Source: Apostichopus japonicus (taxonomy: Eukaryota > Echinodermata > Holothuroidea > Aspidochirotida > Stichopodidae). Taken from it: a stretch of 64,000 nt of DNA. Positions 11,701 through 24,855 of this stretch are shown here, piece by piece. The position numbers were made by a program, and so were the translations under genes. Every line of letters starts with the position of its first letter. The stretch's first letter is position 1. A model generated the notes under the pieces. It made no database searches, was not told the DNA's origin, and was given only the letters and a program-made list of their open reading frames with translations. The stretch is taken from positions 6,507,001 to 6,571,000 of the forward strand of contig NC_092579.1 in assembly GCF_037975245.1 (NCBI RefSeq). Reading direction: 5' to 3'.

Positions 11701-14700
11701 TGTTGTATATGTTTTGTGCATTTGCGGTACGGTGTGCAAGACGCGCGGGCGTTGTTCAGTTTAATGTAAAGGGGTCAACATTATGTCATGATATAAGGTG
11801 GCTGGGCAAAGCAAGCCCCCCCCCACCCCCGTCCCGAGACCGGGTCAACACAATGCAAATGGCGATATAGATACAACCATGTGTTCTTGTCAACTTGTGG
11901 TAACCAAAAAACGCGTCACGGGACAGCACTTCTTAGAATAGGGATCGAGGTTTAGTTTTCCGTTATTTACTTTGATCACTTGCTTCGTATTTTCTTTTAA
12001 TTCTATAAGGTAGACATTAGCCCATCAGTCGCCCACGCTTCAACCTAGATAGACGTTCGTGGTTCGCAATACTAAGTCGACAGGGGAACCGTAAACCTAA
12101 ATGGGGTACTGATGTCACCTGGATAACAACTTGGTAAATTTTAAAGCAACAATTGTTATAAAACTAAGCTAGTATGACTATAACTTAACTTAAGGTTGCA
12201 ATTTCCCGTAAACTTAGACACAAACACACACAAAAAAAGGTGGGGGGGGGGGTGTAATTCGTCACATCGATTCGCTATGTCCGCGGGTTCGCGGGAACGA
12301 TTTTGTAACCAGGCCCCTTTTTGAAATTGAAAGTGAGAACATATTTTTCTTTAATTCTCCGGGCTCTTAATTGATCAGAGCCACGGGGAAAGTACCCCCA
12401 CCCCCACCCCGACCCCAACCATATTTTTAGGAGCTTGCCGAAATATATCGATTAAATTTCTTTCTCAATTTTAAATATTATTTCCAGACTAGCTTCCGTT
12501 CATTCTCAGTATCCTGGGTCTGGTAGACATGTGCTGTAGTCCAGTACTCATGCAGGGAGTCGCTGGCCTAAGGTGTGCGGACCGCTGCTGTATGTATCGA
12601 GTACACTCGAGAGACACGCTCAACAAAGGGTACTCTATACACAGAATATATAACGCGAGTGTGCAGCGTTGTCTGGAAAACAGATGAGGTGGAGGGGGGG
12701 GGGGGTGGGGTTGAGGAGGATATTGAACGTCGTTGTTATTTCACTATGGTTATTGAATATATTTATGATATTGAATTGAAGTTGATAATATTAAATTTAT
12801 TGATCATATTCTTATTATCAAATAAACAATAAATTCTTCACCATCTGACATGATTCTAATAGTTGTGTGAGTTGTAACTTGACAGCTTAGTTCGTAAATA
12901 TCGCGCTTTTAAACTTTAATGTTGGAGATCTTGCATTTATGGTCAATCAACCAGTTAGACAAACCCCCGCAAGTCACCTTAGTAAATTTATTGGGCATTA
13001 AATGGGTTGATGGGCCACATGTATGTTATCATAACTTCAGCACTTTTATTCCCTTACGTGATATTCTAGTCTAAATATTTCTGTCAATCTGATCTCTACT
13101 GTTCTTGTTTGGTGGTTTGCACTTTTGACACAATAATGATAAATCATCGTTTGTCACGCGGAAACAGGTTTATGGCCCCCAAAAGGAAGACTTTATATAC
13201 GTTCTTGTAAAGATTCATATTTTATAACTAGGTAAAAAAAACCTGATTAAAAACTTGACAAAAGATATATGAATGTTATCTTGATGCAGTTAGTATGGTG
13301 AGACAAGAAATGTGAGGAACACGGATACTATTACACGTCTTCACTCATAAGGAACAGAATAAGGAACACGAGGGGGGGGGGGGTTGGGGGGTGAGCGGCG
13401 GGGGAATTGGCTAGGGGTTGCATATCCATACCTGACTACATGAGATGGGCCTGCTTTAAATGTATATATCAGTTAATAGTTTTGCCTTCATATATATATG
13501 CCATTGTATACGCATAGGCCTAGATATGCGTGTCTACCGGGAACTATGATTAATACTTATCCAGCCTATATTCGGCACCACGGTAATCGGTTCCCATACA
13601 TGGAGATATTTATACTATTTAATTGCATGCATGGAGTCGGTCCCGTTCCCGTATACCCTGAATATGTACCACCATCATAATCAAACCTTCTCCTGCCCCA
13701 TCACAAAGGCCCTTGAGAGGTCCAGTGAGGTGCTAAGGAGGGGCATATGATCCTTATCTGAAATTGCTTTCAAAATTGGTCACATATAAGCATGGCTATC
13801 ATTTTCTGGTTTAAACATCCCAGACTCTCACGGGACTGTCAGGTACCCACCTACCCGTCTAGACAAGTTCTAAAGAGACACATGAATGGCGGTTTCTTCA
13901 CAATTAAGTTGCTTTCAAACTTTAAATACCAATACGTCAATTTACTTTTTCACTTATAAAACCCTTTGACATTATTCTTCGTTTTTCGTCAACATGCATG
14001 CCCAGCTTTGGACTTCTTGAACATTAAACAAACATATATAGGTGATAAAATTGATCAGCGAGTATTTAGTTACATTAATTGTACTCATTTAAGGATGGAA
14101 TAATTTGCATAAGGTCATGTGTTATGAAATGAAATTAGTATAGGTCTCTTTAAAAGAGAAATTTTCCCTGCTTAACCCGTATAGCCTATACACAGCGTTA
14201 TATTAGTATATTTTTCGGTGAAGTCGACATACTGTGGATATTCTTGATTCAGAAACTTCTACGCAGCTATATATACAGTTATATTTTATAACACTCAATT
14301 TACCCGGCGCAGTATCTTTCTCTTTTACAGTTTACACTGTATGCATGTACGATACATTATATAAGACTCTGTGTATATATGTCAACGCCTATATAGTACA
14401 ACCCGATAATGAAACCACCAAGCCTCCCGTTTTCTTATTGACTTTAAATAATCAATCGATACATATATACCCTGAAAGCAAATGACCTACGTTTAAACGA
14501 AACTCACGTGACATAGAATCCTTTGAATAAGACGACAGTTTCCTTATGTGACTAGAATCAAACATTGTATAGGCTTAGATAGAAAAGAAAACCGTACTAT
14601 TGTATACAAATAGGGTGGAGTAGCAGGTGACGTATTGTTACAAAACAGAAATGGTCATGAATATTTAATGTTATAAAAAAAATCAAGTGACCAGACGTCA

Positions 14701-15539
14701 GGGATACTTTTTAAAGGAAATCATTTATAAGCTGTAACAATTAAAAGTGCTTTTTGTTCACGGTTATTATATTTTAGTATATTGATGCTTAATGTTCCAC
14801 ATAGTGCCATTGTGTTTCTGCCTCACTGTGTAGTGTAACGATACATTATGGAAGCAAAACCCCGGCAGCTGGTGCAAGGTGTATATAATGATTGGGATAC
14901 ACACCCAGCATCATCATATTTGGCTTGCAAAACATATCTTTGTTTGAAGAAACACCTGAGAAATATCTTGTTCCGTTTGGGAGACATTGTATAGTGTAAA
15001 AGTTGTTGTGTCTGGGAGCTGACATGTTGTAAAACTGTGACGTCATGGAGCCACTAGGGATCTGAGACCGTTTTCTTTCTCTCTGTTTTTTCTTTTCACA
15101 TTTTCAAAATAGAAATGCTAGCAGTGTTGACACTGAAACCTATAACATCATTAGGTTACTTATGCTATAAGAGGTTCAGTATTTTAGGTTCAGCTTTTTT
15201 GTCATATCTCCATCTCCAATACAGAAAATAGTTGCTCAGCGTGTAATCGGTGCTTAATAACCATCGTTAGAGTACTTGTATCATGAGAGGGCCTGCTATA
15301 AATTAAAACAAATCATGCAAGACCCAACACACCCTGTTTGAGCACTACATTTACAACCGCTCTGGACTGCGTTTATACCCACCACGTACACTTAGGGGCC
15401 GCTACAGATATACTCATTTGTGCCTAATTCTATCCATATATTTAATTCACAAGTGAGAAGATAAGTTTTTTATTTGTAGGAGTTGCTGTATATATGTTTG
15501 TTTTACTTTATGCGTATCGCAATCTCTTGATACTTCTAC

Positions 15540-15622
15540 TATTGCTTTCCCCCCATTTACGACCTGTGTAAGCCGAATTTCCGATTGTGGACAATAAATT
15601 CAAATTCAATTCAATTCAATAA
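15540..15622 (+). repeat. Possible non-LTR retrotransposon 3' tail
   Basis: The segment reads GTGTAAGCCGAATTTCCG...GACAATAAATTCAA and ends in a short ATTCA tandem run (15596-15622). A short simple-repeat tail after such a phrase is typical of truncated LINE (CR1/RTE-like) copies in invertebrates. No reverse-transcriptase reading frame precedes it, so the copy is heavily 5'-truncated. The family assignment is weak. Confidence 0.35.
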
Positions 15623-18159
15623 ACAATGCAAGGAATAAAGATGTTAAATGTTAAAAACACTTGAAGGACTTTTGGCTCAATATTGTCATATTTATAGACT
15701 TGATCAAGTCTTCGGCCTTGCGTGTGAAGGAACATTTAATCAGTGATATCTCCCAAATATACTTTACTTAGCTGTTTGTGGGGAAGTTATTGATGATATT
15801 ATTCCTTATATAGCACAATAATGATGGTTGGGTTTTGTGTCTCCTTATATAAAGGTAACCTGTAGATTCAACTCACCCCAACGAAAAGTAAAGGAAAATA
15901 TATCGAAAATTGCTTCCAAATATACCGTTTTTGCCAGGTTTGCCAATTAAATATTTGAGTTAGAAAGGACAATGATACTCATATGATGACAATAAGTGGA
16001 CGCTAAATTGTGACCAAAGGGCAATGACGATTAGTAATATTTCAGCAGTTTGGAGGTCGATCACCTTTAATGGTTTTCTTTCCCTCTAAAGGTTGGCCAC
16101 TCTTGTGTTCTTCATTGATACCAAGATGTGATTGTGGTTTAGTGACTCACCATACACTGTGCGGGTACATGTGACATTGATAATAACCCGGAGTCTGGAA
16201 ATATGTTTTATGATTGCCCTAACTTATATTGAAACAAGCATTTTGCGACCAATTTCGTCCAACCACAACGACGAACGCTAGAGACAGTCAACGAAAATAG
16301 ACGCCCACTTTGAAATGTTTGTTAGAAAAAGCAAGCCGCGTCTGATATGACACGGAGCAATAAAATTCGCAATTTATCAACTAAATTTAAGAACTCACTA
16401 GAGTATTCTTACTTTATTCCACCCTTATCATTTCCGAGAATTGAATTAACATCATGAACGTGGTTTAATTATTGAACAATATCGCCCTTTTAAAATTGTT
16501 TAAGGACTTAATAAACTCAAGCCTTACAGAAAAAAAACCGCACAAAATAAACCTGTACAAGAAAACATATATATAGAACTTTTCAAGGCGGTCCACAAAC
16601 GTTCACGTCCAACATCCACGATCTTTCACTACGACTGGACCGTCACTCACCAGACCCCGAGAAGCGAAGCACAGAATTAAAAAACGCTATACCTTGGAAT
16701 AACTATATGGAATTGATATGATAAAAATAATATAGACATTTTTTCCAAAGTCTGGAAAATCCCGCGCGCAATGCAACGAAATTGCTTAGCGATCCACTTT
16801 TGGATCGCGCCCGATGGGTGAGGACTGTGATTTTAATAAAAACATATTTGTTTCATACTCCAAGATTCTCAAGAACTCATTTTGTACTTATATATACACT
16901 CGTACACATATTGACGGAATAAGACATTGGGTATCTCAAGTCAAGTCAAAACTTTATGAGTGGAGAGGGATGATCTATCATTACGTGATGACGTGTTGAA
17001 AATTCGCAACCTTTGACCTCAAACTATCATAAGTTACTTTCTTCTCGTCCGTGGTCGATGATGGTTTTATAAGTTAATGACGAACGACGATATATCTCAG
17101 AATCTTGCGATGGGGCTGTAAATTGGACGAGACGAAATCGCTGACAATTTATTACCGGTGTAGAGTCGGCTGGTAAATCGTACGCGGTGTCGGTGTTTTA
17201 TATTAATGTATAGAGGAGACGAGATATCAATGTTGACTTTTATGTTTACCAGACTTCACATACCATCTGTCAATTTACGGCGTCAGAAATCCATCTGAAA
17301 CTCGTAAATAATGGAACTATACAAAAAGGGTTTGTTTGATTGATTAAGTAGATGACTTGAGGGGAGGGGGTGGGGCGGAGAGAGAAACGTAGAAACGTAC
17401 GTACGTCCCCGATTTGATCTTTCTTTGCGACATTACTTCGTAAAATATTCCTTTGGGGGAAGATACTAAGCTTTAACCTAACAATGATATACTTTGGAGT
17501 TAGCCGTATAGTATACCAGCAGTTCTTTCACTGAAGTGTGTTTTAAATAAAATGTAATTTAATACAACATTAATTTATGTCTTGATTTGATGCCAATCAT
17601 TAATCTGTTCTTAAACATGTCTTTCTTTATTTATATACATGGACTAATAACCAGCTTAATGTATAGCATATATGTTAATTGTCTTGACATTAACTACTTG
17701 TTTCACATGTGGTGTACGTGCGGTATTACAGTATCTTTAACCCAGAATGTCTGGAATTTAAATGTCCTGCAGTTTAAAGAATATTCTATAAGTGAGGATG
17801 GTGATGTCACCAGTATCTATTGACGCCCAAATTTTACCCATATTATAGAGTTACTGGAATGTCTTAAAAGAAGTATTTCCTGGAAGTTCTGACCCACCAA
17901 TTTCGGTATGGACACTAAGGAATGATTCCGATAAAAGTATAATTAATAAGATAGAATGCTTTGAGGGATGGGGTAAAAGTTAATTTGGGAAGATTTTACC
18001 ACGGTTTTCCATTACTTGAATTTTTAACATAATTAGGTGAAATACTGATGTACTGTACTTTGACAAGTAATACTTTGCTTAAAACTGTAAAAATTATTTA
18101 TAAATGCTTTTGACCGACCGATATTTCAGAGACTCATCAAGTCCGTTAACCGTTTTAGC

Positions 18160-18556
18160 CAGAGGTAGGAGCCTGGTGGAAGGGGGCACTGGGGGCACGT
18201 GCCCCCCATTTTTTCTCCAAAATAGCAAATCAGCCCTACTGGTAAATAAAATGTGCTCCTTTAATGAAGGACTGTCTTTTGGATACCTTAAGCCTTTGTT
18301 CATTTTAATATTTTATTTTAATTATTTATTTTTAGTCTGTACATGCTATTTTTAAAATGGGATCCCATATCTTTTTGGAGCACGGTTAACAATCTCAATA
18401 AATAGTATTGATAGTATACTTCCACATCATATATATTTAAGTGATATGGCCAGTGTGTATCGGTTTATTGCATAACGAGTGGTTGTTGTGGAATGAGAAA
18501 GTGCCCCTCTGATGTTGCGCCCCCCTCCCACTTTTTGGAAGCTTCCTACCCCTCTG
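18160..18556. mobile_element. MITE with 8-bp target duplication (hAT-like)
   Basis: The 397-bp insert is bounded by imperfect inverted ends, CAGAGGTAGGAGC on the left and the complement of CAGAGGGGTAGGAAGC on the right. It is flanked by a perfect 8-bp direct repeat GTTTTAGC (18152-18159 and 18557-18564). No coding capacity. The left end carries a GGGGGCACGTGCCCCCC palindrome, which recurs near the right end of the transposon at 43945-44868. An 8-bp duplication fits hAT or P-type transposases acting in trans. Confidence 0.75.
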
Positions 18557-19477
18557 GTTTTAGCAATGATATGTCAGGGCGGGAGAAGGATAGGAAAGGG
18601 TGGGCGGGGATCCGTAGTGTCCTGTGAAACATTTCGAGCCTCTTACGGTGTCGAATCGTAAAAATTAAGACTCTATCTCTCCCCTGCCCCCTCATAAACA
18701 TACCAACGTGTTTTATTTCCACCGCAAAATGTCTAAAATCTTATACTTAGTTATAGCAAAGACTCCAATACGTCAACCCCTAAAACCCTCACATTTTCAC
18801 ATCACTGCAGAATACTACGTGACTTGTTAAATTGGTTTTTGACAATAGATTGTGCTGATGGAACCAGTTTTGTCCACCTACGTTTGGTGACCCGCTAAAT
18901 ATTTTAGTCAGTAGTAGAATGCTTCTAGCAAGACGGGGGAAAACGAAAACTGGGACAGTACTCGTTCTACCCTTTATGTTATCCCCACAATTCAATTGTT
19001 CTCTGCTTTTAGCTAACAAAGAAACGGGGCCACTTTACAATACTGCACGAAAGCAAACTCGGTTCCTTTCACCTGCGTAAACGTTGAAGACCGTTTCAAC
19101 AATGGAAAGGCTATATTGGCATTTAGGGTCATCGGATGTGGAAAGACCTTGCATGGGGGAAAATAACCGCGAATAATTTTTACAGCTTTTTTAATTTCAC
19201 AATTTTAATACTAATGAAATAACGACCTGACTCCTGTTTACCTCAACCCCTCCCAACGCACCTGGAACCCGTGTCAGGCTCCCTACATGAAGAGGGTAAG
19301 CTAGGGTCTCTTCCGTCGATTGCGTCGTCCTGTTTATGCACAGTTATCAAGATAAAATTATGTGTCAATACACGCGAGCTGCTCTGTTATCATTAGAGTC
19401 AACATATACTGAGTTGCAGAGGCTCGGACATACTAACTATAACTGATAACTTATGTTCTATACTATAACTTAACCTG

Positions 19478-19590
19478 TCTGTATTCTGTGCGTGTTTTTT
19501 GTCCCTTCTGTTACTGTTACTTGTCATTTAGCCTAAGTTGAAGAAGATCCTGCTAGGATCGAAACGTCAGGCCAACTTACTTTTACACAA
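19478..19590 (+). repeat. Hammerhead-like hairpin repeat, copy A
   Basis: Contains TTGAAGAA, a 15-nt perfect hairpin GATCCTGCTAGGATC, then GAAACGTC. This follows the layout of minimal hammerhead ribozymes described in Penelope-like elements (CUGANGA - stem II - GAAA - ACGU stem III - cleavage C). The first core base is T instead of C, so this copy is probably inactive. A 100-bp flank starting near CCTGTCTGTATT is shared with the copy at 23079-23190. Confidence 0.6.
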
Positions 19591-20924
19591 CTATATAACT
19601 AATGTCGAAGCAGATTCATGTCAAAATGGTAATTCGATTGCTTGCTATCTTCTATACTCCTTTCCTCTCATTCATTGATTTAAAATTATTTTCCGTTTGC
19701 CGACCATTGTAAACAGTTCAAAAAATCATATTAGTAATAGTGGTGGCTCCAATTCACCGGTCACTGATCCTTAATCTTTTTTGAAATTTTTTACATAAGT
19801 AACCCTTTGTTTATAAATTGGTTAGTTACTGGCCCAAAACAAGTCTTTATAGCTTGGAGGGAATATCAAATTATCCGTGTCTGTGATAAACAGCAGAGGA
19901 AGAGGAAGAGATTTTAATGGGAGGAAGGAGTTCATGGGGGGTAACCACCAAAATACCTCTATACCTCCCGACAATATGGACCTTCTGTCCATGAATTCTC
20001 TGTCACAAATTCCAGTATTTTAACGTATTATCAGTATCAGCAAAACGGCACATGTTAAAGAAAAACTTTGCTCAAATCTTCAAAAGTGTACTCTTTAATT
20101 ACATTTTTCTTGATTTCTCAACAAAACGTCAAATTTTAAGAGCATGAAAGGAAATTTTTTTCTGTAAAAAATTGTAATTTTCACCTGCCGATTTTTGAAA
20201 ACTTTGAAATGGGGAATTCTTGATGTTTTTATTTCACAAAATAAGGGGCACTTTCCACCGGTTTCCTTATACCCCCCCTCCCAGTCTCCGCGGGGGCTAA
20301 GAGGGCAATCAATAACAGACCTATATTGTCAGTCAAATTCCTGATCCAAAAGGTTACAGGCTGCAGCTGTAGCGAAGTTGATGATGGATTAGTTATTTAA
20401 ATTTACAACACATTATACATCTCCCTATCATTTGCTTATTTTCGAATCCTCAAAACACATACACTGGTTGTGTTGTTCTTACGTACAAATCAGGGCCAAG
20501 TTCGATAGCGATGAATCCCTTCACCCCCCACCCTCACCACTCGTCTATATCTTGTATTTTGTCTACTGCTCTCCTTAAATGGATTTTCTGCAGTGGCCGA
20601 AGTTCATTGCTTAGCGAACTTGCTGAAACTAATCTCCTACATTTTCATTGCACTTTGTTATCGCGAACACATGATTTTCTTTTAATTTGGTGTTCTTTTG
20701 CAAATGCACCTGGCAACAGCAGGATGAATGATATCATCAGGGCACTTCAGTTGAGAAATGTCTTTTCCTATTACTTTTCCACAGAGGAAATGAATTTTTC
20801 CAAAGAAAGATGCATTTGATCGGAAAGTTGGAATACAGAGAACGTTGACAGCTAAGCAAACATTCCAAATTAATCAGATGTCAAGGGAGTTGCTCCCTGG
20901 TCAAATCAATCAGGAGATTATAAC

Positions 20925-20952
20925 AGGGAGTTGTTCCATAACAACTCCCTGA
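20925..20952. repeat. Perfect 12-bp stem palindrome flanked by ATTATAA repeats
   Basis: CAGGGAGTTGTT - CCAT - AACAACTCCCTG forms a perfect hairpin. The sequence ATTATAA occurs directly on both sides, as a target duplication would. The half-stem AACAACTCCCTG recurs near 21387, and a weaker hairpin GGGAGTTGCTCCC lies near 20884. Probably a remnant of a small transposon. Confidence 0.45.
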
Positions 20953-23078
20953 TTATAATATATAGTAGCACTTTTGAAGAAGTGTATACGCATACAGATG
21001 ACGTCACAGACCACATGATGTGATCCAGCCAAGCTTCATGGACGTTTAAGTAGCCAGTCAAAAGTAGGTAACAGTCGAAAAACCATATTTCGAGTTAGGG
21101 GACAATACGTCATTGATAAAGGGTTTTGAAATATGTTTTTCTCCTCAATACAAGCTGTGTACATTGTTTCAGTTTGCCACCAGAAAATTCCAGAAAATTC
21201 CTAAACCTATTCATTGAACGAAAACAATGATCAATCGGGACAATAAAGTGGCAATCAAAAGTGAAGAACAAGAAGAAAAAACAGAAAAAAAGCAAAGCGA
21301 TCCTGACCGACTGACCAAAATAGTACAAATTAAATCTTCATTTCAATTAAAATTCGCCATTTTTTTTCAAAACACAACAGTGTATAACAACTCCCTGAGT
21401 GTACCGTGGTAGCTTTCAAGAGATTTTTTGAAAGACGATAGCCTAGCGCACACACACGCAACACCCACACACAACTCTGCATATGATGGTGGCTGTATTG
21501 TCCACATCCATACAAATACCAATGGGATCCGTACATATTATGTGGCAATACACAAGCCTTTAAGGCATAACCTCTGGTGACCCTCAAACTCTCAATTGAT
21601 AGATATATATTTGGGGGGATTTTCTGGATAATCGCTTTGTTTGCTTGCTCAATAAAAACAGCCATGTAGAATTGTAGATCGGATTTATCAAAGTCACTTT
21701 AAACTGGTTATAATCTATATGTCTGAGTTTGCCAGCGGATAGTCAGTCACACGGTGGAACCAATGATGATCGTTTCTCACGATACCGTGAGAGACAAAAC
21801 TAGGAGTACACTAATATAAATATTGAGAATACAGCAATAATAAATAGATTATCTTGAAGATAGAACCGTCAGAAATATGAGTGACATTCATTAAACTATT
21901 CCGAAAACTCATGCATCATGCATGATCCAGGAAACAATCAATCCATTGAAGCACTGAGCAAGAATCAACTCCTTTCATTTTGAAAGTTTATAAATGTTTA
22001 AATTGAAAACATTCCAAGCAGGTGCGGTCCTCACCAAATTCGCTGCGAACTAGTCGGCACTCAGCTCTTGAATCTGCAGCAAACACCCACTGAAAGGACT
22101 AAACCTGGCGTTTTTCAAAGAGATACCAAATTTACGAAAACGTTGAGATTTAGCCTAGAGACATAACGTTTTAAAGTCAGCTAACACTCATCGTTTTAAC
22201 TATTCTAAAGAAGTTATTTAACATTAATGCAGCCTTGTTTTCCTTGGCAACTTCTATTTGAATTATGCATTCCAGAATTATCCAGATCTCTATGTAAATC
22301 GCTGTTTTGCCGCTATAGGTTGTTGCGTGCGAAAGATTTTGAGATCCACGGACCCTGACACGATAATAAAACACTTGAGTCCTCCGACGACCCCCACCAC
22401 ACCCCTTCGCCAAGCTTCCTCACCTCATCTGGTGCATTTAAGTATACATAACTCATTTTTTAATGCGGTTTTTTATAAAAAGGTAATCAACCGACTTTGA
22501 GTTTAAGAAAAAAAATGTTTTAAAACTTCCCAGACGTTGACGTTCACTTCTCGATCATTTTCTCTGGACTCACAGAATCATTAAATATCTGGTAACAAAT
22601 TATTCCACGCTAATTTTAATTACATGTAAATCCAAAGTCGGAATCTCACAACCCCCTGCATGGGATCCGATTAAGAATGGTCGTTTTTTTATACTATAAC
22701 AGGGGCCATGCAGGGTATGGAATAAATTGATGAGCAATTATGTTCAACATAAGAAACAATAATCAGTGTTATAATTTTATACATATAAATTAAAATAAAT
22801 AAAATAAACCTATATACTGCATGACATACATGTATTAATTTAATTAACATATTTTATACTCCTATATGTAGAACTTATGTATTACCGAAACGTTAACTTG
22901 TCCTAGCATTATACGTAACTGAATGTCTAGAAACCAGAGGAAGGTAGACTTAACCGTTGTGCAAAACCAGCATCTTTGAACATTCTAAACTTAGGAGGAG
23001 CCTCATATGAGATGCTGAAAGATCTGATCATGTTATTAAGCAGTCTCTATATCTATTACTTGTATTCTGAATATTTTA

Positions 23079-23190
23079 AAGTAAGTTGGCCTGACGTTTC
23101 GATCCTAGCAGGATCTTCTTCAAAGGCTAAATGGCAAGTAACAGTATCAGAAGGGACAAAAACACGCACATAATACAGACAGGTTAATGA
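23079..23190 (-). repeat. Hammerhead-like hairpin repeat, copy B (inverted)
   Basis: Reverse complement of the 19478-19590 repeat, with the same hairpin and GAAACGTC core. Core positions read TTTGAAGAA on the minus strand, again lacking the expected C. Confidence 0.6.
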
Positions 23191-23723
23191 GCATGGTGAA
23201 CACAAAGAGATAGATGTAAGGGGATTAGACGATTAAGGGATGGAGAGTTATAATAATATTCTGAGTTATAATTTACACGATAACTTATGTTTTAATCTTG
23301 CTCTTTGACATACTATGTGAAAGAATTATAAAAAAAAAACGTGGCCTTTCACACATTCTATCAGAACAAAGAAACTATTGGGTTATAGAAACAATGACAA
23401 AGTCCGAAGATTTTGATCTGTTACCAAAACAAATGGAGGTCTGTTTTTACCTCCATGCCAGAACAAATGGATAACAGACATTTATAAAGTCATCATTGAC
23501 TTATACTGGAAGTATTGCGTAACTGACAAGTTTGGTTACGCAGACAGTGTATTGTGACTTGTAAAATATACTTTATAACTTTCCTTTTGTAATAATTATG
23601 TGAACGATATTTTCATGATGTAAACCAAGCTTTCACCGGATTGCAAGGATCACCTCAACAAGCATATGAGATCTAAAAGTTGATCCCTTCGATCCATATG
23701 ATGTGGGACTAAGTATTACTTAC

Positions 23724-23811
23724 CTCCTGCAGAACTGACTAGCCTACATGTGCAGGCTAGTAGCAGTAGAACAATGATTATGAAACAATCCACTCTCCGA
23801 ACGCTTGTCAT
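23724..23811 (-). CDS. Signal peptide and start exon (fibropellin-like gene)
   Basis: On the minus strand an ATG at 23811 with G at -3 opens a frame of 29 codons plus one base, ending at a consensus GTAAGT donor in phase 1. The translation begins MTSVRR, followed by a strongly hydrophobic core (CFIIIVLLLLACTC) and ends LVSSAG, a good signal-peptidase site. Phase 1 is what the EGF and CUB exons further left require. I therefore read it as exon 1 of the same secreted or matrix protein. The 5' UTR and promoter would lie at higher coordinates; I saw no clear TATA box. Confidence 0.75.
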
Positions 23812-24635
23812 CGCGATTATCTGCATATGTAATGAACTCTTCAGCTATAATGTTCCCTCAGAGAATTTAAAGTAATAAAAAAGGGCCACAAACAACGAAC
23901 ACTTTTGCTCCGCCGGTGAAACAAAAAAAAAACAGAATTTTTCCAATAAGTAATTATTCCATTTTCAAGATAATATATGGTACATTGTTTCCACCAGATA
24001 TGACAATGTGCCTGAGGTATTCTTGCAACGGTCCAACATGCGCTACGTATGTACAGCTCTATGATTGTTATTAACTGTATAAGCTTGAGCAAGTTGCTTT
24101 GGTAGCGGGTTTATAATAAATTTTCCAGCTTGCTAAGCTACGTTTGACGCACACACACACACCTACGATGAGTAAGCGGTGGCTTTCTGCACACAATACT
24201 GGTTGCGAAATGGCACCGATACGCTACAATGGTTTTCTTGAAAGGTTATCATCCTTTTAGGTAGATCATTGTTTAAGTGGATTTAGGTTACCGGAGATAT
24301 TGTCTAAGAATTGATTTTGAGTCAAGGAGGGATATGAATATTCATGTTTTCATAGGTATCATTCGAATCGCGGTCGCACGTAGTATAGCAAATATATGAT
24401 GACAATAATAAAGAATGACCTTGGTTAGCTTGTGTAACGGTGTTTACGATACTCCGTGACCTACTTCAAACCACACCACCTTTGGATATCCTGTACTTTT
24501 AAGATTCCGTTCAGCATCGGGTACCGGTTATTCAGCCACGCTCTAGTTACCCAGGGTAACGAGTCACTTGTCTCTTGGCTAAGATCACTTAAATAGTGCG
24601 GTATCGCTTACTTCAGATAGCCTACACAGAAGGCT

Positions 24636-24703
24636 ATCACTTGTCATTTAGCCTTTGAAGAAGATCCTGCTAGGATCGAAACGTCAAGCCAACTTACTTT
24701 AAC
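24636..24703 (+). repeat. Hammerhead-like hairpin repeat, copy C
   Basis: Third copy of the TTTGAAGAA - hairpin - GAAACGTC unit, shorter than the other two and in plus orientation. It ends at the same AACTTACTTT boundary as copy A. Confidence 0.6.
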
Positions 24704-24808
24704 ACATTCTCTTACACAGGCTCTCTAGTGGATAAGCAGTTTGCTAACATTTAAAACATTTTTTAAGCCTACACAGTACACAGTAGATCGCTCATCAGCC
24801 TCTTAATT

Positions 24809-24855
24809 ATCGCTTCTCAGCCTCTTGGCTAAGATCATGTGTAGTATCTGTTCTT
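24809..24855 (+). pseudogene. U2 snRNA-like 5' end (retrocopy or SINE head)
   Basis: About 47 bases match the conserved 5' end of U2 snRNA with three mismatches that I can count. They include the start ATCGCTTCTC, CTTGGCTAAGATCA and the branch-site pairing stretch GTAGTATCTGTTC. After TGTTCTT the match stops: stem IIb, the Sm site and the 3' stem-loops of U2 are not there. A second, weaker copy of the first 18 bases sits just upstream (24787-24804), and CTCTTGGCTAAGATCA occurs again near 24571. It is not a functional U2 gene; it is a truncated retrocopy or the head of a snRNA-derived SINE. Confidence 0.6.

Larger units (their letters stand above)
8716..23723 (-). other. 15-kb first intron of the EGF/CUB gene; no further gene seen
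   Basis: Between the signal-peptide and first EGF exons I found no further splice-bounded domain on either strand. The longest chance frames (for example minus 10200-10676 and plus 20511-20819) have no recognisable motifs or splice context. The stretch holds a possible LINE tail near 15.6 kb, a MITE at 18160-18556, hairpin repeats at 19478-19590 and 23079-23190, a palindrome near 20925, and G/C homopolymer tracts near 12240, 12690 and 13370. First introns of this length, full of repeats, are common in animal matrix genes. Small exons could have been missed. Confidence 0.5.

Noticed and set aside
20511-20819. 102-codon plus-strand frame
   Set aside because: No domain, signal peptide or splice support; composition like surrounding DNA.
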